From Chromatiales bacterium (GTDB lineage: Bacteria; Pseudomonadota; Gammaproteobacteria; Steroidobacterales; GCA-2729495), in contig CP070671.1 in assembly GCA_020351875.1 (NCBI GenBank), forward strand, positions 135,010 to 199,009: a DNA stretch of 64,000 nucleotides, written 5' to 3'. The position numbers and the translations under genes are program-made. Numbering within the stretch: position 1 is the first letter of the stretch; each line of letters starts with the position of its first letter. Positions 1 to 8,742 of this stretch are shown here, piece after piece. The notes beneath the pieces were generated by a model that was not told where the DNA came from, made no database searches, and saw only the letters and a list, made by a program, of their open reading frames with translations.

Positions 1-13
1 AGGAGATAAAGAA

Positions 14-730
14 ATGCGAACGTCTCTTTTTCTGTTTCTCGCACTGCTTCTGTCCGGTGGGCAAGCTATCGCCGACAGCCATGAATCCGGGTTCCTGGAT
101 GATTACTCCAGGCTGGAGAAGGTGGCGGGCAGCCCGAACGTGTCCCGCTACCTGGCGCCGGGCGCGAGCGAAAAGCTGGCAAAGGTCACCACGATCCTGA
201 TCCCGCAACCGACCGTCATTATCGCTAAGGACTCAAAATACCGGGGCGCTAAACCCGATGACCTGAAGGCATTGGCCGATGCTTTTCAGGCCATCATGAT
301 CGAGGAGCTGGGCAAGGATTTTGTCATTGCACAGAATCCGGCGCCCGGTGTGTTACTCCTGAACTTCGGTATCACGGATGTGTACCTGAAAAAGCCGAAG
401 CGTCACTTGTGGGGCTACCTGCCGCCAGCGCTGGTGCTGGGTACCGTGAAGAACAAGGTCTTCGATTCGTTTCAGCAGAATATCGACCTGACCGGCGCCA
501 ACTTCGAAGCCGAGCTGATTATGAGTGGTACGGATGAACAGCTGGGCGCCATTGTCGACAAGGAAGGTTCCCGCAAGGACAAGAAAGAGTTCACGTCCTG
601 GGCGGAGTTCGAGACTGAACTGCGTACGCTGGCGATGCGCTTCGCGTGCCGAATCAAGAACGCGAAGGCTGGCGCGGGCACACAGCAGAACTGCGACGCC
701 ATCGAGGCGCCTGCACCGTCAAAATCGTAG
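14..730 (+). CDS. DUF3313 family exported protein
   Basis: A 238-residue exported protein of unknown function that fits the DUF3313 family. A hydrophobic N-terminus (residues 4-19, leucine-rich, ending AIADS) looks like a Sec signal peptide with cleavage near residue 20, so the protein should act in the periplasm; no lipobox cysteine is seen. The family-like motif GFLDDYSRL sits at residues 26-34. The ATG at 14 is backed by AGGAG at bases 1-5. The gene is convergent with the FadL-type porin and ends 54 bases from it. Its upstream partner, if any, lies outside the window. Family assignment is by motif and length only; no reaction can be assigned. Confidence 0.7.
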   Translation: MRTSLFLFLALLLSGGQAIADSHESGFLDDYSRLEKVAGSPNVSRYLAPGASEKLAKVTTILIPQPTVIIAKDSKYRGAKPDDLKALADAFQAIMIEELGKDFVIAQNPAPGVLLLNFGITDVYLKKPKRHLWGYLPPALVLGTVKNKVFDSFQQNIDLTGANFEAELIMSGTDEQLGAIVDKEGSRKDKKEFTSWAEFETELRTLAMRFACRIKNAKAGAGTQQNCDAIEAPAPSKS

Positions 731-784
731 CGGTTGGTGCAGGCTGTCCGCTGGCCATTTCCGGCTCGCGAACTGTGCTGTGCC

Positions 785-2119
785 TCAGTGGTCGAAGCGC
801 AGCGTCGCGCTGAGATAGGCGACGATGAACGGGTCGAATTCGCCGCTGAAGCGCGCGCCCTGGATGGTCTGGTCAACGCGACTGTCGCCGAAAATCTGCA
901 GTTGCCCCTGCACGGACCAGTCGTACTTGTCCTTGCCGTGCCGGAAGTAACCCGTTGACAACCGAATGCTTTCGTCGAAGGGCAGGTCGATAGTGCGCTT
1001 GCCGTCGCTGACCGGCGAGGTCTCGTACGAGGCACCAAAGATCCAGCCGGACGCCGGCTCTGCTTCACGCATGATGCCCTGACTGACGCCGTAGGCGATG
1101 CCAAAGCCCCAGGTATCGTCGAATTGCCGGTCGAGCACAACCGCGATGGGCGGCACCACCGGATTCGATGCGTCGATGGACAGCTGGTTGCTGCTGAACT
1201 CCGACCACTCCTGCCAATTCATGCCGAACATCAGGTACCGGCCCGGCTTCACCTCGAATTTCAAGCCTGCTTCGACCCATTGCGGGTTGTCCCAGTCAAT
1301 CTCCAGGTTGCCGCGCCCTGCGATGGGGACACCGGGGGCGAGGTTCTTCAGGCGAATATTCCCATCGAGCTCGGCATCGAATTCGCCTCGCCAGCTCAGA
1401 CCGAGCAGCCAGCGATCGGTCAGCTGATACTGCAACCCCAGGATCGGCTGGATGCCGAGATCGTCGAGGTCCTTGAATTCCACCTTGCCATCCGGGGTGC
1501 CGGGCGCCACCGCGCTCTGGTTGATCGCAATTTTCTGCTCGAACTGGGTGTAAACCAGCGAGCCGCCAAAACCCAGGGCGAGTTTGTCAGTGGCCTGCCA
1601 GCCGAATGACCAGGTAGCGCCCACGCCTTGCAGGACCACCTCCGTCGCCCCGTAGCGCCCGACAAAGCCGTCCCCGTAATCCACGCCGCCCCCCTGGAGC
1701 GCGGAGAAGGCGAAACCGAAGCTCCACTTGTCAGTGAGCGGTTGCGCGTAAGCCAGGCTGGGCACGACGGCGGGCTGGCCGGTATTGCTGCCCTCCGTGC
1801 CGCCCGCTTCGGATACGCCCTCGTCCCATTCGGCGAACGGCGCGATCACTGTCGCGCCCGTCAGAATGGCGGGTCTCTTGATGCCGGTGAGGCCGGCCGG
1901 GTTGGCCCACGCGGCGTCCGGTCCCACGTTGTTGACCACGTTGCCGACGCCGGCCGATCCCACGCTGATGGGCGTGCCGATCGCACTCAGGTAGAAGCCC
2001 GCGGCCATGGCGGTGTTGGTCGTTGCCAGCATCACCAGGCCGGTGACGATCAGGGCGGCGACCTTCTGCGACGGGGCCACGCCCCAACGGTGCATGCAGC
2101 GGCTCTTCGAACTGGTCAT
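785..2119 (-). CDS. OmpP1/FadL family outer membrane porin
   Basis: Outer-membrane beta-barrel of 444 residues in the FadL/OmpP1/TodX family, which carries long-chain fatty acids and other hydrophobic molecules across the outer membrane. I chose ATG 2119 over an earlier in-frame ATG (2278) because it directly precedes a clean signal peptide (hydrophobic AALIVTGLVMLATT, then AMAAG) and has AAAGG seven bases upstream. The mature N-terminus GFYLSAIGTPISVGSAG and the following NPAGL motif are typical of the family's N-terminal hatch. The protein ends with an aromatic residue near a beta strand (TLRFDH). Downstream of ceramide-type genes on the same strand, it could supply exogenous acyl chains; that link is inferred. 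Confidence 0.85.
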   Translation of the reverse strand: MTSSKSRCMHRWGVAPSQKVAALIVTGLVMLATTNTAMAAGFYLSAIGTPISVGSAGVGNVVNNVGPDAAWANPAGLTGIKRPAILTGATVIAPFAEWDEGVSEAGGTEGSNTGQPAVVPSLAYAQPLTDKWSFGFAFSALQGGGVDYGDGFVGRYGATEVVLQGVGATWSFGWQATDKLALGFGGSLVYTQFEQKIAINQSAVAPGTPDGKVEFKDLDDLGIQPILGLQYQLTDRWLLGLSWRGEFDAELDGNIRLKNLAPGVPIAGRGNLEIDWDNPQWVEAGLKFEVKPGRYLMFGMNWQEWSEFSSNQLSIDASNPVVPPIAVVLDRQFDDTWGFGIAYGVSQGIMREAEPASGWIFGASYETSPVSDGKRTIDLPFDESIRLSTGYFRHGKDKYDWSVQGQLQIFGDSRVDQTIQGARFSGEFDPFIVAYLSATLRFDH

Positions 2120-2255
2120 GTTTGAAACCTTTTGCTGGTTCAGATCAGGGTATTTCGACACAGGCGGCTGGCGCCGTGCGAGCTCTACGTTCGTCAGCGC
2201 GCGAATCGTAGCATCAATTGCGATGTCGATTTGCCGCCGGCAATCCCGACGGCGG

Positions 2256-3323
2256 TCAGCGAATCCTGCCCAGCGCAATTCCCGCGCAAACCATCAGCGC
2301 AAGCGTTGGCAGCCACGCGGTCAGCGCCGGGTTGATGTCGTAGATCAGCGCGCTGTCCGCAACGCCACTGTTTAACAGGAAGTAGCCGAGGCCGATGAGC
2401 ACGCCCAGCGCGACCCGCGCGCCGGCGCCGGCGCTGCGCAGTGGCCCGAAAGAGAAGGGCAGGGCCAGCACGCACATGACCGCAGTCGCTGCACCGGTGG
2501 CCAGCCGCTGCCAGAAAGCCACCGCGTACTCGTGGGCGTTCAGCCCGCTCAGCTCGCGATAGCGAACGTACCGGTACAGATCCGGGGCGTTCAGGCTTTC
2601 TTCGCGCACGACCGTTAGCCCCACCATGTCGGCCGGCAGGCTGTTCGGTTCCGTCGCCTGCTGCGCCTGGCGTGTCGTCACGCGTTCATCGGTGAACTGG
2701 GTTTCTTCGTAGTTATCGAGTATCCATGCGTCGCTCCTGGCGACCTGGGCGGAATCCGCGTGGCCAATTGCATCCAGGCCTTCACCCGGGCGCACGCGGA
2801 ACAGGTACAGGCCGCCGAAGTCGGTGCCGCCGTTCGTGCGTGTGACCTGCAGGTAGGTGTCACCGTCACGAATCCAGACGGCTTTGCCGGCCACACCGCT
2901 CGCGTTGCCGTACTTCGCCTCGGCGCGAAATTGCCGCGCGTAGCCATCCAGCGGCGGCGCGATCCAGCCGCCGATGACCAGGGCCACGAGCCCCAGCACC
3001 AGGCCGGTGCCCGCGATGGCCCGGGCCAGCGTCATTGACGATACGCCGCCGGCACGAATCGCGATCAGTTCGCTGTGGGCAGCCAGGTTGCCGAGGCCGA
3101 GTAACGCGCCCAGCAACGCGGCCATTGGCAGCATGTCGTAGGCATAGTGGGGCAGCTGGAGCGCCGCGAAGACCAGGGCGTCCACCGGCCCGTAGTCGCT
3201 GGTGCCGATGTCGCCGATTTCGTCGACGAACTCGATGAACAGGCCCAGGGCCAGCAGTACGCCGAGCACCAGCAGCACCATGCTCACGATGTTGCGGAAC
3301 AGGTATCGGCGCAGGATTCGCAT
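2256..3323 (-). CDS. lptG: LptG-type YjgP/YjgQ permease, without adjacent lptF
   Basis: A 355-residue inner-membrane permease of the YjgP/YjgQ family. Two N-terminal and four C-terminal membrane segments flank a periplasmic jellyroll domain (about residues 120-270). The block PMAALLGALLGLGNLAAHSE near residue 65 and SFGPLRSAGAGARVALG near residue 290 are close to E. coli LptG. LptF and LptG normally form a heterodimer on the LptB ATPase, extracting lipopolysaccharide from the inner membrane. Here no lptF lies beside the gene; upstream is the divergent N-acyltransferase. ATG 3323 starts directly at the first membrane segment. It is either the housekeeping LptG with lptF elsewhere, or a paralogue serving sphingolipid export. 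The sequence alone does not decide. Confidence 0.85.
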   Translation of the reverse strand: MRILRRYLFRNIVSMVLLVLGVLLALGLFIEFVDEIGDIGTSDYGPVDALVFAALQLPHYAYDMLPMAALLGALLGLGNLAAHSELIAIRAGGVSSMTLARAIAGTGLVLGLVALVIGGWIAPPLDGYARQFRAEAKYGNASGVAGKAVWIRDGDTYLQVTRTNGGTDFGGLYLFRVRPGEGLDAIGHADSAQVARSDAWILDNYEETQFTDERVTTRQAQQATEPNSLPADMVGLTVVREESLNAPDLYRYVRYRELSGLNAHEYAVAFWQRLATGAATAVMCVLALPFSFGPLRSAGAGARVALGVLIGLGYFLLNSGVADSALIYDINPALTAWLPTLALMVCAGIALGRIR

Positions 3324-3402
3324 GGCGTGAGTATTTAGCCAGCCCTGTTGGGCCGTCAAGTAAACTCTCCGCTGGATCTTTGCTGCCGGTTGACCAGGCC
3401 TG

Positions 3403-4521
3403 ATGAGCTTTCGAGTAATACCTGTGGAGGATCGAGCCGCGCTGCGCCGCTGGGTCGGGCTGCCCTACGACCTGTACCGGGGTGTGCCGAGCTTCGTCCC
3501 GCAGCTCCGCCGCGAGCAACTGGCCTTCTTCGATGCGCGGCGCAACCCCAGTTTCCAGACGTCGGCCGCGCGGCTCTTCCTGGCCGAACGAGATGGCGAG
3601 GTCGTCGGTCGCATCTGCGGCATCGTGAATTCGCTGGAGACGGAGAAACTAGGCCGCAAGCGCGGCCGCTTCGGCTGGTTCGAGTCGGTGGACGACCAGT
3701 ATGTCGCCACTGCATTGCTGGATGCAGTGCGCGACTGGCTCGTGGATCAGCAGTGCGTGGAAATGACCGGGCCCCATGGCTTTACGGATCTCGACGTGGA
3801 AGGGCTGCTGGTGGACGGCTTCGACGAACTGCCGACCATCAGCGGCAGCTACAACTTTCCTTACTACGCCAACCTGCTGGAGACCTGGGGCCTGACGAAG
3901 GACGTGGACTACCTGGAGTTTCGCGCCGCGGCGCCGGACCGTTTGCCGTTGTTCGAGAAACTGCGCAAGCGCTATCGCGATGTCGACTACGAGGTCCGAA
4001 CCTGCCGCAGTCGAAAGGAGCTGAAGACCTACCTGCCGGCCTTGTGGGAATTGCTGGAAGAATCGTTCGAACCGCTGTACGGCGTGGTGCCGCTAACCGC
4101 GGCGCAACGGGATTTCTACACCCAGGCCTACTTTGATTTCCTGGACCCGGACTTCGTGAAGCTGCTCTTCAACAAGGACGGCGGCATGGTGGCCTTCCTG
4201 CTCGCGATGCCGAGCCTGAGCCGGGCGTTACAGCGCGCGCGTGGCCGCCTGTTTCCCTTCGGTTTTGCCCACGTGCTCGGCGCCTTTCGCAAGCCGGAGA
4301 CCGTGGACTTCCTGCTCGCCGGTGCGAAGCCGGGTGAACCGACATCGATACTCGTAGCGATCGGCCTGATCGACATGTTCGACACGCTGCGGGCGCGCGG
4401 GGTGAGCTTTATCGAAACCAACCACGAGCTGGAGGAAAACACCACGGTGAACCAGCTGTGGTCCAAGCTCGAACTCGTCAGCACCCGGCGCTCGCGGGTC
4501 TATCGTCTGGGCCTGGCCTGA
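3403..4521 (+). CDS. GNAT-fold N-acyltransferase, candidate bacterial ceramide synthase (bCerS-like)
   Basis: A 372-residue protein that looks like two GNAT-related halves. The N-terminal half contains FLAERDGEVVGRICGIVN (about residues 59-76) and an EMTGPHGFTDLDVEGLLVDG block (about 120-139); the C-terminal half has ILVAIGLIDMFDTLRARG and TTVNQLWSKLE. This arrangement is seen in proteins annotated as N-acetyltransferases, including the Caulobacter enzyme that N-acylates 3-ketosphinganine. Serine palmitoyltransferase, ACP, acyl-AMP ligase and a reductase-like SDR all lie within 18 kb, so ceramide synthase is the favoured role. No signal peptide is seen. It is transcribed alone, divergent from lptG and convergent with the molybdopterin enzyme. 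The specific assignment rests on context; a general acyltransferase is the safe call. Confidence 0.65.
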   Translation: MSFRVIPVEDRAALRRWVGLPYDLYRGVPSFVPQLRREQLAFFDARRNPSFQTSAARLFLAERDGEVVGRICGIVNSLETEKLGRKRGRFGWFESVDDQYVATALLDAVRDWLVDQQCVEMTGPHGFTDLDVEGLLVDGFDELPTISGSYNFPYYANLLETWGLTKDVDYLEFRAAAPDRLPLFEKLRKRYRDVDYEVRTCRSRKELKTYLPALWELLEESFEPLYGVVPLTAAQRDFYTQAYFDFLDPDFVKLLFNKDGGMVAFLLAMPSLSRALQRARGRLFPFGFAHVLGAFRKPETVDFLLAGAKPGEPTSILVAIGLIDMFDTLRARGVSFIETNHELEENTTVNQLWSKLELVSTRRSRVYRLGLA

Positions 4522-4561
4522 CAGCGAGCCGGTTGATGTCGGGCGCGGCGCCCAGGTGGCG

Positions 4562-6832
4562 TCACATGCCGGCTGACATGATCGGCAGCTTCCGGACCCG
4601 CACCCCGGTGGCATCGAAGATCGCGTTGCACAGTGCCGGCGCGATGCCCGGCAGACCAGGTTCACCCGCGCCGCCCGGGCGGCCTTCGTTGTTCAGCAGG
4701 TGCACCCGGATCTCCGGCTGGCCCTGCATCCTGAATTGCGCATAGGTGTCGAAATTGCGCTGCCGTACGACACCCGCTTCGAGGTCCGTCTGACCGAACA
4801 GCGCGGCGGCCAGTCCGTCGAAGATGCAGCTTTCCATCTGTGCGATCACGCCGTCCGGGTGCACGACGCGGCCACAATCGATTACGGAGATGACGCGTGA
4901 CACGCGCTGGAACTTGCCGCCCTGGGTTTCGACCTGTACCGCGTGGGCGACGATCGACCCATGGAATTCCACAATGGCAAATCCGCGCCCTGCGCGGGGT
5001 GGGCCGGCGGCTTCGGACAACGCGTCAAGCACGGCCAGGTAGCGTGGCTTGCCCGCCAGCGCCCGGCGCCGGAATTCCAGCGGCTCGATGCCGGCCGCGG
5101 TGGCGAGTTCGTCGATAAAGCACTCGATGAAGAACACATTCCACAGGTAGCCGACGCTGCGCCAGTAGCCGACGGGGACATGCGAAGCGACCGGTATGTA
5201 ACTGACCTTCAAGTGCCCGATGCTGTACCAGGGTATATCGGCTGGCGCCACGACATAGCGATCGTCGCGTGGGTCTACCTGGCGTAACGCTTGCACACGT
5301 TCCATGAAGTCTGCCGACACAGACTGTGTCACCACCTGGTAGTCCATCGCGGCGATGTTGCCATCGTTGTCCACCGCTCCGCTCACGCGCGCCACCGACA
5401 GCGGGCGCAGGGTATCGTGGCGGACATCCTGCTCCCGGGACCAGGTCAGCTTGACCGGTCTGCCAGGGAGTTGCACGGCCACTGCGGTCGCCTGCAGCAC
5501 GAAGTCCACCTCGGCCCGCCGGCCGAAGCCACCGCCCAGGAACGTCGTGTGGAATGTGACCTGGTCTGTGCGCAGGCCGGTTGCCCTGGCCGCGGCGTTG
5601 CGCGCGATCGAATTGCCTTGTGTCGGTGCCCAGATCTCGAGCGCGTCGCCGGTGTATAGCGCGGTGCAGTTCATCGGTTCCATGCACTCGTGTGTGAGGT
5701 AGGGGACCTCGTAGACGGCGGTCAGGGCCGTGTCCGTTGCACTGATGGCCATTGCAGCGTCGCCGTCATTGCGGATGACGACATGGTCGGCGTCATCCAG
5801 CATTTGCAGATACTTCCTGCCCAACCCGGAGGTACTGACGAGCGTGATTGCTTCGCCTGTTGCGTTATCTGGTCCTGGAGTCGACAAATCGGGCTCGACC
5901 ACAATTTTCTCGGCTGCCCGCATGGCCGTCCAGGTGTTGTTGGCCACGACGGCGACCGCGGATTCGCCGGCTGGTACGACGCCCTCGACGCCCGGCATGT
6001 CATCGGCGCCGTTCGCGTCGAAGCTGGCGACGCGGGTGCCCGTTACCGGACTGTGTATTACGGTTGCGAACAGCATGCCCGGGCGGGCCACGTCGATGCC
6101 GAACTCGGCGGTGCCGTCGACTTTCATGCGCGCGTCGAGTCGCGGTACGTTGCGCCCGACGAGGCGATATTCCGACGGCGACTTGAGTGCTGGTTTCGAA
6201 GGTGGCCTTTCTTTCGCCGCCGCCTCGGCCAGTTCACCGTAACTCGCCTTTCGCCCGCGAGCATCGTCCAGCACCACGCCCGGTTCCGTGCGCAGGCTTT
6301 CCGGGTCACAGCGCCATTGCCGGGCCGCGGCCGCAAGCAACATCTGCCGGGCCGCTGCCCCGGCTGGGCGCAAGGTATCCCACGCATCAATGATGCTGGT
6401 GCTCGCCGCCGTCAGGGACATGCCATACGCGTGGAACACCTGGCGCATCGCCCAGGTGCCGGTAGCAGCCCGCCAGCTGGCCTCGGGGTCGCCGAACGGC
6501 CGGCCATCCTCGATGATCGCGAAGTTGTAGTAGTCGCGATCGATCGGCGGAAACTCGAAACCCACCCGCGACCAGTCCGCGTCCAGTTCCTCGATCAGCA
6601 GCTGGGCGAGCCCGGTTGTTACGCCCTGTCCCATCTCGGCGCGATGGATCGCGCACGTGACCTCACCGCTGGTGTCGATCTTGAGCCACGCATTCATCGG
6701 CAACCCGGGTCGGCCGGAGGCGGCAAATTTTGTCGCCGCATCACCGTCGTCGCGCCGATAGGTCGCGTAGGCCAGTATCAAACCACCGCCCACCGCGGTG
6801 CCCGCCAGGATGAAAGCTCTGCGACTCAGCAT
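4562..6832 (-). CDS. Molybdopterin-binding subunit of an xanthine dehydrogenase-family oxidoreductase (IorB-like)
   Basis: A 756-residue aldehyde oxidase/xanthine dehydrogenase-family large subunit, closest in architecture to the beta subunit of isoquinoline 1-oxidoreductase. It begins with SRRAFILAG followed by a hydrophobic run, which reads as a Tat signal, so it should be exported folded to the periplasm. Family landmarks are the molybdopterin-contacting FLGGGFGRRAEVDF (about residue 430), VPVGYWRSVGY (about 555) and, near the C-terminus, GEPGLPGIAPALCNAI, which carries the conserved catalytic glutamate. The usual [2Fe-2S] alpha subunit gene is not adjacent, and no maturation gene is nearby. 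It lies between the acyltransferase and the lipid kinase. A lipid-related substrate is possible but unsupported. Confidence 0.88.
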   Translation of the reverse strand: MLSRRAFILAGTAVGGGLILAYATYRRDDGDAATKFAASGRPGLPMNAWLKIDTSGEVTCAIHRAEMGQGVTTGLAQLLIEELDADWSRVGFEFPPIDRDYYNFAIIEDGRPFGDPEASWRAATGTWAMRQVFHAYGMSLTAASTSIIDAWDTLRPAGAAARQMLLAAAARQWRCDPESLRTEPGVVLDDARGRKASYGELAEAAAKERPPSKPALKSPSEYRLVGRNVPRLDARMKVDGTAEFGIDVARPGMLFATVIHSPVTGTRVASFDANGADDMPGVEGVVPAGESAVAVVANNTWTAMRAAEKIVVEPDLSTPGPDNATGEAITLVSTSGLGRKYLQMLDDADHVVIRNDGDAAMAISATDTALTAVYEVPYLTHECMEPMNCTALYTGDALEIWAPTQGNSIARNAAARATGLRTDQVTFHTTFLGGGFGRRAEVDFVLQATAVAVQLPGRPVKLTWSREQDVRHDTLRPLSVARVSGAVDNDGNIAAMDYQVVTQSVSADFMERVQALRQVDPRDDRYVVAPADIPWYSIGHLKVSYIPVASHVPVGYWRSVGYLWNVFFIECFIDELATAAGIEPLEFRRRALAGKPRYLAVLDALSEAAGPPRAGRGFAIVEFHGSIVAHAVQVETQGGKFQRVSRVISVIDCGRVVHPDGVIAQMESCIFDGLAAALFGQTDLEAGVVRQRNFDTYAQFRMQGQPEIRVHLLNNEGRPGGAGEPGLPGIAPALCNAIFDATGVRVRKLPIMSAGM

Positions 6833-6881
6833 CGGTGGATCATAGCCGCAGTTGCAGTCCTGGGCCGGACGACGTCATGGC

Positions 6882-7832
6882 TCAGCCAGTGCCGAGGCAA
6901 ACAAAGTTGTGCGGGGGCGTGGCCCGGACGCTGACGGCGTTACCGGGCTCGGGCGTGAAGATCTGGCCGTCCAGCGCGAAGCCTTCGGCTGCGTTGAGCA
7001 CCAGGCTGTTCACGTTGGCCGACCGGTAACCGTTGGCCGGTGTGGCGCGATGGTGGCTCTTGCCGCGCAGGATTGACGGTACCACGCGCAGGAAACTCTT
7101 CGGCTGGTGGCCAAGGGCAGTCAGGTGCACCGGCGCACGTTCCTGTCCCCACCACGGCTTCAGTCCCAGCAACAGGCGCTGCAGCGTGGTGGCCAGCACC
7201 AGGTTCTGGGTGCCGGCGAAATCACTGCGGCCGGCGACCTGTGCCTCGGTGTGATGATCGGACCACGCATGCTCGCGGCCGGCGATGCCTGCGAGTCCGC
7301 GCAGCAGCGACAGGCCGGCGGCGAGTTCGTCGCGCAGTCCTCGCGAGCCCACGTGGTCGCGAAAATGGCGCATGCCCGCGAGAATCGCGCCGGCGCCGAG
7401 GAAGAAACCGAATTCGGTTGGCTGACCGGCGACCCGTACTTCGAGCAAGGGTCGAGCCACCCGGACACGCTCGGCGGTGGTTTTGCCGCTTTGGTTCACC
7501 AGGGCCCGGACGGCCGCGTCGATACCGAGCCGGCCGTTCAGGTCGTGGGCGGTCAGGTTGGTGGTGCCACCGGGCAGAATTGCCAGCTCCGGCAATGGCC
7601 CCTCGTGCCTCTGCAGCTCGGTGATGACGGCCTGTGCGGTCCCGTCGCCACCGTTGACGCCGATCAGTTCAACTTCTTCAGCCAGCAGATCTTGCGTGGC
7701 GTTCACTATCGACGGCAAATCGCCCACGTCGTGTACGGCGGCGTCGCAACGTGCCAGGAGTTCGCGCACGCGTGACAGGCGCGCGCGTGTGCGCCCGGCC
7801 TGCACGTTGTTGATGATGCCGAGACGGCTCAC
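6882..7832 (-). CDS. Diacylglycerol/ceramide kinase family lipid kinase (CpgB-like candidate)
   Basis: A 316-residue lipid kinase with the DAGK catalytic domain. GGDGT at residues 61-65 and PGGTTN at 87-92 form the nucleotide-binding core, and a DG-x-IF motif (LDGQIFTPE) near residue 290 closes the C-terminal domain. The family phosphorylates diacylglycerol, sphingosine or ceramide. In Caulobacter a member of this family (CpgB) is a ceramide kinase in a sphingolipid cluster; here the gene sits just downstream of a serine palmitoyltransferase-ACP operon on the same strand, 40 bases after the hypothetical gene. That context favours ceramide as substrate, though diacylglycerol cannot be excluded. 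The start is a GTG at 7832. Confidence 0.8.
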   Translation of the reverse strand: MSRLGIINNVQAGRTRARLSRVRELLARCDAAVHDVGDLPSIVNATQDLLAEEVELIGVNGGDGTAQAVITELQRHEGPLPELAILPGGTTNLTAHDLNGRLGIDAAVRALVNQSGKTTAERVRVARPLLEVRVAGQPTEFGFFLGAGAILAGMRHFRDHVGSRGLRDELAAGLSLLRGLAGIAGREHAWSDHHTEAQVAGRSDFAGTQNLVLATTLQRLLLGLKPWWGQERAPVHLTALGHQPKSFLRVVPSILRGKSHHRATPANGYRSANVNSLVLNAAEGFALDGQIFTPEPGNAVSVRATPPHNFVCLGTG

Positions 7833-7872
7833 GATTGCCTGCGCCCGGTAGCTTCCTGATGATTGCGCCGGG

Positions 7873-8742
7873 TCAGTTCGCAGCCGGCTTCTGCGTGACT
7901 CGTTTCAATGCAAAACGGACTTCGCCGAGAAAAGGCACCGAGCCGCGAATTTCTACCGGCACGCCCAGCCTGGTATCCACCAGCACGAGGACGTCACTCG
8001 ACAGGCCGAACAGGTCGATATCGGCGGTCCCGGAACTGTCGGCAGACAATGCGACGATACGGACTTCCAGGAGTTTCTCTTTGCCGTCGACGTCGCCGTC
8101 ATCGGTCTGGTAGTCGACGCGATGGATATTCCAGCGCACGGCGGTGGCCGAAATCCGCACCAGCTGCTGATCCTCGAACACGAGAAACTCGATTTTCTCC
8201 GACGGGCCGCGCCAGTCGCGGGTCGCAATCAGGAAGGGCAGGAACGCGGCGTCGGACACCACCGTGCCTTCGTCCAGTTTCGGAAAAGCCCGGAACTGCT
8301 CACGCACCTGGCCCCATTCCGACGGGGGTTTGTCCGCCTCGCCCGGCAGGGGCTCGGATCGGGTGCGCGCGATACCGGTGGTGGTATAGCGCAGGCTCTT
8401 GAAGTCGGGGTTGTCGCTCCACTCGCGCTGCTCGCGCAACAGGGCTGCGCCGTCGGCGGGATCCAGGTACAGCTGCGTCTGCTTCGTCTGGCCCGAACGC
8501 CGGGAACGCAGTGTGACGAGACCAGCCGTGTCCCCCTGCAGGGGCACGCCTTCACCCTGAAAGGGAGGGGGCGTGGCCGCCCTGGCGGCGTCGCCGCTCA
8601 GCAGCTGCAGGCCCATGTCCAGCCGAATGGTCATGAACATCTTGCGGGCCTTGTACTCGGCCTGCGCCCACGGCAGCTCCAGCGCGCCGGCAGGCGCTGC
8701 GCCCACGACGAGCAGCGACAGGATGATTAACGGGGCGCGCAA
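7873..8742 (-). CDS. Exported protein of unknown function in the serine palmitoyltransferase operon
   Basis: A 289-residue protein with a signal peptide (hydrophobic PLIILSLLVVGAAPAGALE, cleavage near residue 21). The remainder is soluble, rich in beta-strand-like segments (FLVFEDQQLVRISATAVRW, LEVRIVALSADSS) and ends VPFLGEVRFALKRV. The overall feel is of a DUF3108-like periplasmic beta-sandwich, but I cannot place it in a family with confidence. It starts at a TTG at 8742, overlapping the end of the serine palmitoyltransferase gene by 16 bases, which implies translational coupling. It is followed by the lipid kinase. The position suggests a periplasmic role in sphingolipid handling, perhaps as a lipid-binding factor; this is inference. 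Confidence 0.7.
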   Translation of the reverse strand: MRAPLIILSLLVVGAAPAGALELPWAQAEYKARKMFMTIRLDMGLQLLSGDAARAATPPPFQGEGVPLQGDTAGLVTLRSRRSGQTKQTQLYLDPADGAALLREQREWSDNPDFKSLRYTTTGIARTRSEPLPGEADKPPSEWGQVREQFRAFPKLDEGTVVSDAAFLPFLIATRDWRGPSEKIEFLVFEDQQLVRISATAVRWNIHRVDYQTDDGDVDGKEKLLEVRIVALSADSSGTADIDLFGLSSDVLVLVDTRLGVPVEIRGSVPFLGEVRFALKRVTQKPAAN

